Positions 31,936 through 44,316 of a stretch of DNA of 64,000 bases are shown here, piece after piece. The DNA is taken from contig CM037473.1 in NCBI GenBank assembly GCA_021014325.1, positions 24,728,822-24,792,821 of the forward strand, in the 5' to 3' direction. The first letter of the stretch is position 1; the number at the start of each line of letters is the position of its first letter. The position numbers and the translations under genes were made by a program. Source of the stretch: Plazaster borealis (taxonomy: Eukaryota > Echinodermata > Asteroidea > Forcipulatida > Labidiasteridae). The notes beneath the pieces are model-generated. The model made no database searches and was not told where the DNA came from. It saw nothing but the letters and a program-made list of their open reading frames with translations.

Positions 31936-34900
31936 CTAAAAGAAAAAGAAAAAGAAAAGTAAAAATATTGTTGTAGTTTATTACAATTTTCTCAATTATG
32001 TGCACACAATAAGCATGTACATGTAGAATGCATCTTTACATTACCAGGTTTATCCACAAGTTACTATACACAAAACTAAAACCTGGTTTAAAACATGTAT
32101 AAGCAGAATGAAGATTTGCATAAAATTTAAATAATACAAGGTGAATTTTAGGAATCGAGAACAATTTGGGCCCTAATTAAAAAGAATTCCGAGGACCATA
32201 AAAACTTTGACAAGTAAATCTTTCTGTCTGTAATAATTTCTTAGATGGTCAAATACATTGAAAAAAGATGCAATGTCTAACCTACAATGACAGCAACTGC
32301 ATGTGGGAAAACTGAAAGAGTTGAAGTTGAAAGTACAGTAGAGGGCTACTTCACAAACTGATCAAATCACTACACAGTCCACGGTAGTCTATACACAGGA
32401 AATGATCGAGAACTGGGTTTTAATATAAAACTTAGGGAGGTAAGGCATGTCGCGGCCAAGCGGTTAAGAGCACCAGACTCAAGCTTTGGTGTTTCTGATC
32501 AGCAGAGTGTGGGTTCGAGTCCCAGTCATGACACTTGTGTCCTTGAGCAAGGCACTTTATCATAATTGCTTCTCTCCACCCAGGAGTTCGTCCAAATGGG
32601 TACCAGCGAAAGCTGGGGAGTAACCTGCGATGGACTGGCATCCTGTCCAGGCGGAATAGAAATATTCTCAGTCGTTTAAGGCACTGAACACAATTGGAAA
32701 TTGTCAAAGACCAGTGTTCTCACTTGGTGTATCCCAACATATGCATAAAATAACTAGCCTGTGAAAATTTGGGCTCAATTGGTCATCGAAGTTGCAAGAA
32801 AATGATGAAAGAAAAAACACCCTTGTTGTACAAATTTGTGTGCTTTCAGATTAGGAATAAAAACTTCTTGCAAGAAGTTTTTATGCTAATATTTGTTTTG
32901 AGTCATTACCAAACGTGTACGGTACCTTTAATGCCAAGGAAACCAGGTATAAACACCGACCTGATGAGCCATATTGGCTCGGGACAGACTTTACTTAGGG
33001 AGGTAAGTAAGACAACTCATTTCCTTTCAATAAATAAACCCAGTTAACTCCTCTGTGATGCAATCCAGAACATAAATCATGTACAAATGGATGTAAATGC
33101 ACAAACCTGTACATACCTTCATCAAGTAGAAAGCAGGAACACTATAAGTAGTTCACGTCAAGGAAAGCCTTTTGGTAAAAACTTGAAAGTAGAGATTATG
33201 TTGCCATCTGAAGAGCACTGATCCTGTCGGGCGTCTTCAATTGCAGGAGTTCTTTTCTACGTCAGAATACTGTAAATAATATCTGCAAGTAGTCCAAAAC
33301 GTGCACTTCTCTGTTCGCTAGAAAGAACAATATGAGAGGGACTCTGTCAAGGTGATCAAAGGAACGAAATGATGCTGTTGAAGAAGCCCAAAGATTAACA
33401 TTTTGTTGCCTAAACGTTGGTGACTCAAAACCCTGCTTTTGACCAAGTTTCTCTGTCAGATGTTATGTAAAATGGCAAGTTGAGGTTTTGGAATTGAGCC
33501 AAGGTGTCCACCTCCCTTTCATTTACCTTATTCGAGCACGCCCACTGACAAGAGATAATTGTGAATCCAGTAATTGCAGGTACTACAAACATTTACAATA
33601 ATTCATTACAAACAGCATTACCAAAGTGAACTCATGTGAACTCAATTTTTCCACAAATTAAGTATTTGGTCCAAACATCCATTTCCATCCACTTGGAAAG
33701 AAGCTTTTCCTGTAACAATGAAAGTGGGTGGAAATGGATGTTCGGACCAAATCCTCAGTTTTATGGAAAAATTGAGTTCACATGAGTTCACTTTGGTAGT
33801 ATTTGCTGTTTACCAAAAACATTTTTTATTGTAAAATCAGTTTCATCTACCTAGTGTATCCTTATGCATGAAACCATGGAGGAGGGTTACAAATGATGGT
33901 ATGCTTAGGATTTTCTGTGTCACCCTCCATTATAAAGCGCATAGAGACTTCTCTGTGAATGTGATATGCGCTATCACGCATGATATTTGATGGAAAAAAG
34001 TAAGAAAATTTTATTGAGTACAAGCCCTGACCTACGTGTACAAATGGTACAGGCTCTAATAGACTTTTCAGGCTATTTAATCACAACTTTCCTGATTTTT
34101 CCCAAGGGCTAACAAATCAGAAATCAGACTAAAGTATGAAGAATATCATGCCTGGCTTTACAAGAATGGTTCATTATTATTTTAATATTTATAAATCATC
34201 TGGATGTTTTGTTTTGTTGTTGTATTTTTTGTTTTGTTTAAGTCAGATTATTTGTTTGTGCACCTACATGTACCTGTTTCCTCTTGTAGAAAGAATTCGT
34301 CTTGGATGCCATCATCAATAGTGTTGAAAGTGTTGTGGAGTAGTCGCCCAGCTCTCTCAGCCCCCAACATAGGTGGGTGGAATATTCTCTGAAGTCTGTC
34401 TGTAAACATGGTGTCTGACTGAGAAACATTGCAAACGTAAGTTAATTGTACTAGAATGTTTCTGAATGCAGTCTCGCTGTAGTGTAATTCAGATAAGGTG
34501 TTAATTTTAGGTAAAATATTCAACCTTTCATAACTAAATTATTACCAATGCTTTAAAAATAATCAATTATGTTTTTGTTATGCCACATTAATTGATGAAC
34601 TATTAACCTATGACAGCACTGAAAAAAAAAGTAAATTAATTAATGAGTGAATCATTGAATGAACAAATATGTGGTAAAATAAGCTTTGTGAATTCAATCT
34701 GTAAATTTAGAGTTATTCGCTTTCACAAATTGCAATCATGTGGATAGTTTACTTTAACTAGACAGAAAAAGTCCTCCACCTGCCAACATTTTTTATATAA
34801 ATATAAATGACATTTTTAAAGGCTTTTAAACCTTCTCAAGTAAAAACAATTGCTGTTCTAATCTTGAAAGGAATTATTCAAGATGCTTAATAAATAATTA

Positions 34901-34999
34901 GGTATGATGAATAATCAAATAAAACAAACCTGTGTGCAAGTCATAAAAATGCAAGTCAGTTCCATAAAGGGTACTTGCACTGATGGCAATCTATCACCT
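31802..34999 (-). CDS. Gene D: unrecognised conserved-looking protein, last three exons
   Basis: Joined exons are 34930-34999, 34274-34418 and 31802-31935 (stop TAG at 31802-31804). Phases agree throughout. The product, about 116 residues before the stop, runs GDRLPSVQVPFMELTC, SDTMFTDRLQRIFHPPMLG, AERAGRLLHNTFNTIDDG, IQDEFFLQEETECLIQDD, VHFHFFLHGAQNMNLS and ends VYWEG-type sequence as IYWEGSRAVCGHYRI. No transmembrane segment or catalytic motif is evident. The gene continues upstream, probably past the DIRS/LINE block. A possible further exon ends at the GTAAGT donor near 35276 with a compatible phase and an in-frame ATG (MHLSNSSCQAM), but it abuts retroelement DNA. The composition looks like a real, constrained protein, but the family was not recognised. 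Confidence 0.6.
32445..32675 (+). repeat. SINE, tRNA-Leu(CAA)-like head, alternative tail
   Basis: The head is CATGTCGCGGCCAAGCGG with the anticodon-like GACTCAAGC and B box GGGTTCGAGTCCC. After CTCTCCACCCAGG the body switches to CTGCGATGGACTGGCATCCT, a module common to other vertebrate and invertebrate retroposons, not the CGCTATATAAA tail. Confidence 0.8.
32676..32931 (+). mobile_element. TTAA-flanked MITE, interior type II, deleted copy
   Basis: Both TTAA copies are present. The right end ACGTGTACGGTACC matches the family; the left is diverged. The interior lacks the central block between the CTTGCAAGAAG palindrome and the right-end TGCTAATAT segment. Confidence 0.75.
33609..33811. repeat. 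Foldback inverted repeat, ~88 bp arms
   Basis: The left arm includes GTGAACTCATGTGAACTCAA and CATCCATTTCCA. The right arm is its near-perfect reverse complement, with a spacer of about 25 bp. It lies in the intron between gene D exons 34274 and 31935 and would form a long hairpin in the pre-mRNA. Confidence 0.75.
34274..34418 (-). CDS. Gene D internal exon
   Basis: The acceptor gtttgcaatgtttctcag is strong. It has 48 codons, from SDTMFTDRLQRIFHPPMLG to EFFLQEET, plus one base. The donor is GTACAT. The phase is 0 in and 1 out. Confidence 0.65.
34930..34999 (-). CDS. Gene D internal exon
   Basis: The acceptor tacagtatttatcttcaag precedes one base plus 23 codons, GDRLPSVQVPFMELTC to FMTCTQ. 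The donor is CAG|GTTTGT. It ends in phase 0, matching the 34418 start. A second AG two bases on gives the same frame. Confidence 0.5.
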
Positions 35000-35272
35000 C
35001 TTGAAGATAAATACTGTATTAAACTGAACAATCATTGTTAAAATAAAAACATAACATATTTAAGTGTTACCATGTTTAGCAATGGACTTTATGACACAAA
35101 ATCCTACAAATGCCCTCAACTTTTCTTTTCGTTATTGCAAATGTCCATAGGTTGCAAAGTTTCAAGTTTATCAAATCTTATTTGGAATCTTCTTGAAGTT
35201 TTATAAGTCATTCCCACAAAACAATTCCAGCACACAATGTGGTTCCAGTATGATGAGTGATGACTGTTTACT

Positions 35273-36316
35273 TACAGCATTGCCTGACAACTGCTATTTG
35301 ACAAATGCATTTACTATGCCCATGTGCAAGCGGTGAAGGGAACACTTTGTGGGAACTGCTGGACCCTGTGTGAGCGCATCCGCAACGAAGTTCTTTCCCA
35401 GACAGGTAGTTTGGTTGTAGTGAGATCTGGTGGGATTACACCAATTGAGAAGTTTCCATGTTTGCCACTCGTTGTATTTCTTAAAAGCCAGGAAAAAGAT
35501 TGAGATGATAGAACCCTGGTCCAGTTTTTTTGTGAGGAAGAAGGATTTAGGTTTTATTTTCTATCAAGAATGAAATATCTTTTTCCAAAGCACTCCCACG
35601 AGCCGGGTCTTTGGGGACAGGTAGGTCAGGTGGCAAACCTGAGTTTGAGGAAGAGGGCTTGTAAACTCCAGTTGTTTACCTGACGATAAGGTCTGATGAA
35701 GGACCCAATTGAATATATTGTGATTGAACCCCATTTTTGAGAGAAGTCTAGCAACCGACGACCAACAAAGCTGGTGGAACATGAAGTACATGGCATAGTA
35801 TGTGTGTAGTCATCGTCTCCTCGGTCCTTTAGGCCACGGAGTTTTGAAGGAGTTGGTTGAACTCAAGGATGTTGTGTTGGCAGAGGAGGGTTGAGGTATG
35901 AGTAACTTGGTTTGATGAAAGAGTAGGAGCAACGAAAAGATCTTTGGTTGCTTCTCCTGCTCTTGTTGGTAGTGCAAGAGGACAATAATGAAGAGTTATA
36001 TAAGGGTCGACGATGTAAATTAGTCTTCTCCTTAATCTTCAGATGCTTTGCTTCTTGAAGCATAACTTTGTCAATTTTGTTGTCGAAAAGGTTGCTCCCG
36101 GGGAAGGGGTACATTGTTCTTCCATTCGTTCTCTGGAACCCTGTGAGCACCAATAAAGCTAATCGACAATAAGAGACCGACGCATAAATGATGTTACAGC
36201 AGAACTGGTGGCAAAGGTCCGAAGAGCCTAGACAGTTGTCAAGAAATATGAACATGACTGGTAGGTAAGGCGAGTTCAAGGTCCAATGTGGAGGAATCAT
36301 CTGTAGTCTGAACATA
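35273..36316 (-). mobile_element. DIRS-type element, 3' fragment (gag C-part and RNase-H-like part)
   Basis: On -, GSNLFDNKIDKVMLQEAKHL and KIKEKTNL align in spacing with GPDLCASKFEEYMQ and KVTEKINL of the 21 kb DIRS copy. Further on, LLSKMGFNHNIFNWV, QLEF and LSPKTRLVG resemble the RT to RNase H linker (lGF..N..KS..P...eFLG...LP..K). The RT core between them is missing. It is probably the other half of the element at 39263-40049. Confidence 0.5.
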
Positions 36317-39262
36317 CCTTGAACATACCTTGAAGCGCCACATCTCCATCTTCACTGATGAGAGTGTAGCAGGGTTAGGGGGCTTTGTAGCCCATTATAA
36401 ACCCATGTGTGACAGTTCGGTTTTGAAGCTTAGGAGTGTTGGGGCAGAGACCGCACTTTGTGGTAGCTGGTTCCATGGGTTTACCACTCTCTGGCTACAG
36501 AAATTTTTCCGGATGTCTTGGTTGGGTTTTGATTTGGCGAGCTTACAAGTGTGACCTCTGGTTCCCTGATACTCTGCTTTTTTAAACATTGTGTTTGGGT
36601 TGATCTTATCCATTTGTGTCATGATGCGGTATGTTTCTATGAGATCTCTCCCTCTTCCTTCTGTCTTTGAGTGTTGTGAGGTTTCGCTGGGTCAGTCTGG
36701 TCTGGTATGGTTGGTCCTTTAGACATGGTATGAGTTTGGTGGCACGGGCTTGTACCTTTTTGAGAATTTTCTTGTCTTTGGTTAGATGGGGGCTCCAGAC
36801 CTGCATACAGTAATCTAGGTGTGGACTAACAAGCGACTTGTATAATTGGAGGATGATGCTTCTGCTGCGAAAAACAAAATTTCTCTTGATCATCCCCAGG
36901 GCTCTGTTTGCTTTCTTTGCTGCAGCTGCACATTGAGTTGAAACTTTTAGAGATTTGTGTATCCAAACCCAGATATCTTTTTCTTCAGAGGTTTCCTTCA
37001 GTTCAGTTCCCTCCCCCATGTTGAAGATATGATTTTGGTTGTGAAACCCAAAATGCATAATTGCACATTTTTCAACATTGAATTGCATTTGCCACTTCTC
37101 TGCCCATGATTGGAGCTGGTTGATGGCGCTTTGCATGGTGTCAACTTCATGTTGAGTTTGCACCGTATGACAACATTTGTTGTCGTCTGCAAATTTACTG
37201 ACTCTTGAGCTTTTGCTGATCCCTTCTTCTGAGTCATTCATGTAAATTAGGAAACATAGGGGTCCTAAGACAGAGCCTTGTACTACCGAGCTTGTGACTT
37301 CCTTCCATCCTGATTCTGTTCCCTGGGTTAATACTTTTTGCTTCCTGTCTGCTAACCATTCCAGTCGATGCCGTGGGTCTGATTTTTGCTGCTAGTCGCC
37401 AGTGTGGAACCTTATCAAAGGCTTTAGCTAGGTCCAGGTACACAACATCAACAGGAGTCCCGTCATCAACAAGCTTGGTAAGGAATTCAAGGTGTTCCAG
37501 TAAATTTGCAGTGTATGATTTTCCTTTTCTAAAACCATGCTGGGTATCGCCTATCAGGTTGTGCTTATTAAGGTGGTCTGTATTAACTTGGTCTCCAGTA
37601 ATACTCTCTGAGACTTTCCCTATGATGTTAAACTTATCGGCCTGTAATTCCCTGGCTGTGGTCTTGAGCCCTTTTTGAAGATAGGTATAATATGTGCAGT
37701 TCGCCAGTCTTCTGGTATATTATTTTCGGCTATTGACTGCTTAAATAATGAAGTGAGTGGCGCACATAACTCGTTGGAAAGCTCTTTCAGTATGCTGGGT
37801 GGGATACCATCTGGAACTGATGCTTTCTATGGGTCAAGTTTGTCTTGTTTACTCTCAACATTTTCTTGGGTAATCACTATGTCTTGTAGTTTGTTGTCAG
37901 CTGGTCCTTTGAACATTTCTTTTGGCATCGTCATACCCGGTACTTCCTCTGTAAATACTGATGCAAAAAAATTGTTGAGGGTGTCAGCGGTCTTGTTGCC
38001 TGGTGAGATTAATTCACCTGATTTTGTCTTCAGCGGTTCTACTCGAGTCCTTGACCCTCTGCTTTGACCGTACATACGGGTAAAAGCTCTTTAGGTCTTC
38101 TTTGACGTTTTTAGCGAGTTTCTTTTCGAAGTCTTGTTTGGCTATTCTTCTTTCTCTTTTTGCTTCACTATTACATTCGTCATAGTGTTATTTGGTCTTG
38201 TTTGATTTCCTCTCTTGGTATTTCCTCCATGCTCTCTTCTTATACCTTACAGCTTTAAGTGCCCTTTTTAAAGAGCCAGATTGCTTTCTTTTTTCTCTGC
38301 TGCTCGACAGGTACATGTAGTTTGATCATATCTTGTAGTGTAGCTTTAGTCTTTATATCCCATGCCTGTTCTGTTGAGCAGTTTTGGAGTCTTACCTCCC
38401 AATTTATCTCATTCAGTTCCGTTCTTATTTTGTTATAGTTGGCTTTTTTGAAGTCAGGTTTTAGTGTTGCTGTGTCTGAGTCAATATGGAAGTTCTTTGT
38501 CCATTTCAACATACAGTGGTCACTGGTTGCAAGGTGTGCCTGTACTTCCACTTCGTCGACCATTTCTGGGGTTGATGTTATCTCTAGGTCCAGCTGTGAC
38601 TCCTTGTCGGCTGGGTTACATGTTGTGTCCATAAATTGTCTTGGATGACATATAGAAATGCTTCTGATTTACTTGATTCCGCTTGTATGGTCTCCCATTT
38701 CACATCTCTATAATTGAAATTTCCCATTGTTATGATATCTTTGCGTTCGTCGTTTAGGTTTACGGAGTAAATTATTGAGCTTATCATTCATTTCGGTAGT
38801 GCTACTAGGGCTACGCTATACAATCCCGAGTAATATGTCTAGTTCAGTGCCTGGACTTGTGCTCTAGCTTTTCTGTCTAGTCTTGTAAGTTGGTAGCCGG
38901 GGACCTGCATCTCCGCATCACAGATGTCACTGTTTAGCCAGGTTTCAACAATTTTGATTATGTCTGGTTTTTCATTGTAAATATAGGCTTGTAGATCATC
39001 TCTCTTATTGATTAGACTTCGTGCATTTGCAAAGGTACACGTTAAGAATTTCCTTACACTTGTAGATCCATTCGATTTCTTTGATCCATTACTTTTTCAC
39101 CAGTTCCTCTTATTGACTAGTCCTAAACTAGCGTCAATACTGGCGGGGGTCTACTTTCCACTCCAGTTTCTTGACAAGTGGTTTTCATCATGCTTTTCTG
39201 TGCCTGTGTGCACCTTCGCAGGGGTGACTTTTCCCCTGTGCTTCTGTGTCCAAGGCTAGAGT
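36317..39262 (-). mobile_element. CR1/L2-like LINE, endonuclease and reverse transcriptase, decayed
   Basis: Read 5' to 3' on -: endonuclease motifs NARSLINKRDDLQAYIYN and IVETWLNSDICDAE (about 39030-38900), GNFNYRDVKWE (38.7 kb) and LATSDHCMLKW (38.5 kb). Reverse transcriptase follows with VYLDLAKAFDKVPHW-like sequence (37.4 kb) and the catalytic FADDNK (about 37.19 kb), then KSLVSPHLDYCMQVWSPHL and QARATKLI in the thumb. Frameshifts break it into several frames. The 3' end carries a short tandem of AAGGTATGTTC, the kind of microsatellite tail used by CR1/L2 elements. It is inserted in a DIRS element. Confidence 0.8.
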
Positions 39263-40049
39263 ATCATTGTAACTATTCCACTTCTAGGTTCATCGCTTTT
39301 TATTTTGAAGAGAGACAATTTACGAGAACGAATTCCGAGTTATTTTCTTTCTTTTGAAAAATTGTAAAAGCCTCATCAGTGTTCTCAGAGCAAAAGCTAA
39401 AGGAATGGTAAACTTTGGTGTCGGCGTAGATTTTGCAGGATGCCTCTTTAGGCAACTCAGGAGGAAACTGTAAAATTTCGCTCACTTCTGGAATGACCAC
39501 TTTCCCTCTATGGACCATAGATATGTTCTCTGGCTTGACAAAATTATAATTTTATTCAACAGAGTTCCGTGGAGAGAAGGATCCAGATTGGCACAACTGA
39601 CCAAAAAAGGTTGTTAGGCAACCCCTAGCAATGTCTGATCGGCAAGCTGGAAGGCATGAGTGTGGAATTTCATTTTGGTAGTGGTAATTCTCGGAGTGAT
39701 CCCAGTTTTTTTAAGCATTGCTGTTAACAATCGTCACATTTACTTCAAGTGGAGGACCAGATGGTATCGTTGTTTGCTATGAAGTAGTGGTTGAATCCAG
39801 AAGATTCTTGGTTGAATCCTGAAGATTCTTATTCTTTATGCACAGGTATCTTGCATGCCAGACTATCTTGCCATGCCATAAAAGGCTTTCCATTCCACAC
39901 TGAACAAGTGGAGCTGACTCCGCATGGATTTTACTGTGAGGACAGACGACATCTCTGGTGGGCATGTAGAATGAATGTCGAAGTCTACAGAGGTCCATGT
40001 TTCGCTTTCCCATAGGATTTTTCCTAGCTGTGGTTGATTCTGACATCAT
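39263..40049 (-). mobile_element. DIRS-type element, 5' gag fragment
   Basis: On -, KRNMDLCRLRHSFYMP, DVVCPHSKIHAESAP and CGMESLLWHGKIVWHARYL look like the Cys/His-containing N-terminal part of a DIRS gag. FPPELPKEASCKIYAD and SENTDEAFTIFQKKENN follow. Separated from the 36 kb fragment by the LINE. Confidence 0.4.
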
Positions 40050-40989
40050 TTTGTAGAGGTGTCCGGAATCTGGACTTAATGGCTTGCACTATAGTGCATC
40101 ACTACCTTGTTTTCGAACTAGAGAAAGTGTGACTTGACCATATGGTGCAATGTTTAAAAAAAAGTACATATTTTGCATATAAACTTGAAACGTGCAGTAC
40201 ACTAGGGATGAAGCTTTGTTTTTTTCAGCGGACTTTTTTGGTATCAACATGCATATTGATTTGCCGGCAGTAAATTGATGATATACAAACTGTTACGCCA
40301 TTAATTGCTGGGGGTCCTTTAATTCTCATACGGACGACCAAGTTTTGTGATTGCTGCATTACTATTGGTCAAATGCTCAAGCAGTGCTTCATTCTTGCAT
40401 GGGGTCTAGTGGCTAAATTTGGTGGTTGGGTTCCATGGGATCAAACAGTCATGGTGCTCACTGTTGAGGTCATAGGGCTCATATGGATGTGCAGAGTGGC
40501 TGGCTGCATCACTGTGGATTAACCATCAGGCAGTGTCTCAATTTGGTGACATTCTCTTCTGTTTGCTGCATTTCTATTTTAGTGGATTAAATGGCCTTGC
40601 TGTTTTTTATCCATGAAGCTAATTGTGGTACATCATGCTTGTCTAATTGTGTTGACTCAAGTGACTTAGTGTGCGCTGTCTTCGGTTAGCTGGGTCTCTG
40701 TGTATCAGTCGTGCTATGCTTTAGATTCTTAAGGGCCACTCATGAATGCACAGTGCCAAGGCTGGCTGTATCACTCTCAGGTTTCCTGGGCTATGTTTAC
40801 GGGCAATCTGGACTCATGTGCCAACAACTTGGATTGGCCAGGTTTCTGCAGACAAAACAGTCATGTTGTCTCATATGGAGCTGTCAGAATAGCTAGGCTT
40901 CTGTGCATCAATTTAATGCTTTTTGTCATTTGAATATGTGCAAGTGTCTTGATGAGAAAAAAACGATGGACTGTATGATCTGGTAGTCG
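40050..40989. other. Gene-free stretch between retroelements
   Basis: No coding signature. Words such as CTGTGCATCACTGTGGATTA and TTGGTGACATTC give no recognisable domain. Confidence 0.3.
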
Positions 40990-43470
40990 GGTAATTTCTC
41001 AGATAAATCTGCAGCATCTTTTGTATTTATAGGCCGTCTGTCGATAAGCGATAATGATTATGTAATGCAAATAAAAGAAAACAACAATTATTCAAGTGAT
41101 CCGATGGACCAAAAGGAAGTAGATAATTCATCAAATAGAGTGAGTTCTGCAACAGGCCCTCTCATGAGAGATAAGACAAATTCTGGCAGTAGTTTTATGT
41201 CCACAGAAGTGAAATGAGAATGGCCATGGCCCCGTCGTGGTATTAGAGACAGCACATCATTAATGTTGATGTTCTCGGGCAGCTTCCACAACATAACGAT
41301 GCGTCTTCTCCACAATATTTGTGTCATTGATCACTGCGTTCCGCCATTTGGTGCGATCTCTTGCAAGTCTCCAAATTAAGTGATTGATGGTTTTAAGAGG
41401 ATTTCCGTTGATCATGATGGTGGGCGAAGAGTAGGCAAGACCAGGCGCTGGCTGTTACATGACCTCAATTTGCTTGATGTTGACAAGAAGACCAAAGGCA
41501 GTGGAAGCAGCTTCAAATTGGTCTAGCATCAGTTGCAGTGCCGTTTCTAAGTATGGACTAATCCTGTGTCGTCCGAGTACATCATGTCTCCCACCCAAAT
41601 CTTGTGCACTTTCATCCTCACCTTCAGCCTCCCAACATTGAAGAGACAGTCAATTCGAGATGTTACCATAATAACGTCTTCAGTACCAGGTTGGCAATGA
41701 ACATCACAGCAGAAAGAATTAATGTGAACAGGGCTGGAGTGAAAACGCAATCATGCCTCACCTTGTGCTAATCGTTCCACAAACTAAGACACTGGCCTTC
41801 ATGCTGTTATGAAAGCTCTGCAAGAAGTTGATGATTTTGTCCGGACAGCTATTATTTGGAGAGCAAAGACCCACATAAAAGGATGGCTGACTGTGTCCAA
41901 TTCCTTTGAAAACTTTACAAATGCAACACAGGGGCTCGTTTTGTTGAGCACATTTCTCCTGAAGCTGTCGCTGGGTGAAGATCATGTTGATGGTACCTCG
42001 TGCAGCTCTGAAGCCACACTGCGGCTCTGCAATTGATTGTAGACATTTCAGGAGGATTTTTCAGAGGATTTACCTAACAATTGACAGAAGCGAGATACAT
42101 CAATAACTCCTGCACTCTTGCCTACTACCTTTGCAATTAAAGATGGTGACAATCAATTCAACCTTATAAAGGCTTGAGGCAGTTTACCACACTCCCAGAA
42201 TTCCTTCAACATCATCCATACAATCACAAGGAGCGATTTGCCACCATGCTTGTAGACTTTCACTGGAATGCCATTCAATCCTGCGGCTTTGTTGTTGGGC
42301 ATGTCTTTGATGGCATTTTCCACCTCATTATGTGAAGGTAGCTGATCATCTAGCTCATGTCGAATAATACACTGGGGTATGACATCCAGAATAGAGTGAT
42401 CTTGTGTTTTTTTTGGTGTATATTTCTTTGGTATAGCAGCTGCGAAAAGTGCTCCTTCCAGCGAACCACAATTTTGGATTTAGATGAAAGTAGAGTGTTG
42501 CCGTAATGCCGTCCAATGCAAGGACTGGGCTAACTAAATATTGATGGGAACCATACATCATCTTCAGGCCTCATGAGTTGCCATCAACAAGAGTCTGGAT
42601 TCCAGTGGTTTTCTGTTCCCCCAGGTATCTTCCATATGCCTGAGTCTACTATGTATACGGTTGCTTTAGCAATGGTATCACTTTTACAGTGCAGTGGTCG
42701 GATTGCTAAAGCGCACAGCATGTGCTATAGGCATTGCCCTGACAACAGTTGATTAATTTCTGTGTCATTTTCGTTGAACTAGTCACTTTGTTTGCAGCTT
42801 GCTTTACCGAGTAACATCTGAGCATCATCTTAGACTGCTGAGCTGAAAGATGACAAGATTGATTTTATCACTGTTGGCTGTGTTTTTTTGCCACTCTTCA
42901 CTGCAATTGAATCCAGGGCATTGCTAATGGCTGGTCACCGCTAATGTTTCCCTTTGAGGGTGCAAAGACCAGAAACATTGAGATTTCTACTTGGTTTCCA
43001 TGCAATGCAATGTCCGGAGACATGCAGTCAAATGGCAAGTTTGGAGTGGATCATTCAATGGTTGCCTCAGCAGTCAGCACCTCTTATTGCACAAGTGATG
43101 CAGACATCTTGCAGATCTTTACGTCGAAGGACATAGTCAAGCAGATGGGAATGCCTTGATCGGGGTTGTGTCCATGAGTGGCACCATTTTGGGAACGTTC
43201 AAAATAGTGTTGTGATGGCAAGGTCGAATTAGGTGCACAGGGAGAGTAGAATATCTCTGTAATTGTCGTTCAGGTTACCCTGGCCAAATAATCCTAGGGC
43301 AGGAGACCAGGTTTGATGATACTTTCCGACTCGTGCATTGAAATCTCTAAGCAAAATAATTGTGTTGGTACTGGGTAGGCCTACTTATCTCTGGACAATC
43401 GCTCGTAAAAGGTGTCCTTCACCTCACCAGATGATTGTAATGTTGGTGCATAAACACTTAAATACTTTTA
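40990..43470 (-). mobile_element. Second LINE relic (endonuclease, RT, C-terminal zinc-knuckle)
   Basis: On - from the 5' side: an endonuclease end with DFNARVGKYHQTWSP-like sequence (43.3 kb) and a degraded HPRSRHSHLLDYVLRR-like stretch near 43.16 kb. RT follows with IFTQRQLQEKCAQQNEPL (41.98 kb), a short FHNSMKASVLVCG block, and the catalytic box MMYSDDTGLVHT (41.6 kb), where the usual YADD is YSDD. The end near 41.2 kb keeps an H-x-C/LISHERAC pattern typical of a terminal zinc finger. Multiple frameshifts. A different clade from the 36 kb LINE. Confidence 0.65.
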
Positions 43471-43803
43471 AACAATTTATTCAGCGCCGGTATCAATAAG
43501 ACATATGCTCAAAGGCACTTTGACCATAGAGCAAGGAAGTACACATATCAATTACATAAGGTACACAGAAAATGCCTTAGAGAAGAACAAATGAATTTTG
43601 AGACTCTTCTTTTAAATGTTCATTCAATAACAGTAACACCGATGCCAATTTTGAAAATGCACGGCAGCCGTATGAATTTAAGGTTTCCATTTACAAATTT
43701 TTTAAGTTTTGAGTAGATGACTGAAGTGGTATGATGAGATCGTTGATGTATTGTGGAGCAAGGCCATTGATGGCTTTGTATAGGAGAAGTTTGAAATGAA
43801 TGC

Positions 43804-44169
43804 TTAAAGACATCGTACACGTTTGGAAATTGTCAAAGACCAGTGTTCTCACTTGGTGTATCCCAACATATGCATAAAATAACAAGCCTGTGAAAATTTG
43901 GGCTCAATTGGTCATCGAAGTTGCAAGAAAATGATGAAAGAAAGCAGTACAAATTTGTGTGCTTTCAGATATAATAATAAAAACTTCTTGCAAGAAGTTT
44001 TTATTATTTTAGTGAGAAATTACCTCTTTCTCAAAAACTAGGTTACTTCAGAGGGAGTCGTTTCTCACAATGTTTTATACTATCAACAGCTCTCTGTTGC
44101 TCGTTACCAAGTCAGTTTTTATGCTAATATATATTTTGAGTAATTACCAAACGTGTACGATGCATTTAA
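43804..44169 (+). mobile_element. TTAA-flanked MITE, interior type II, copy 3
   Basis: TTAA at both ends. The left terminus CATCGTACACGTTTGGAAAT and the right ACGTGTACGATGC are inverted. Full-length type II interior with the CTTCTTGCAAGAAG palindrome. Confidence 0.8.
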
Positions 44170-44239
44170 ATGCTTATATTTCTTCCTTGTAAATAGTAAT
44201 ACATTTTTAAATTGTGTTTATTTATTTATGAGTATGTGA

Positions 44240-44316
44240 AAGTAACTTCATTTGACCATTAATTTGGTTGTGATCGTAGCGATCACAACCAGTTTAATGG
44301 TCAAATGATATTACTT
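44240..44316. repeat. 77 bp near-perfect palindrome
   Basis: The arms AAGTAACTTCATTTGACCAT and GGTTGTGATCG meet their reverse complements around a TAG centre. A compact foldback with almost no loop. Confidence 0.7.
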
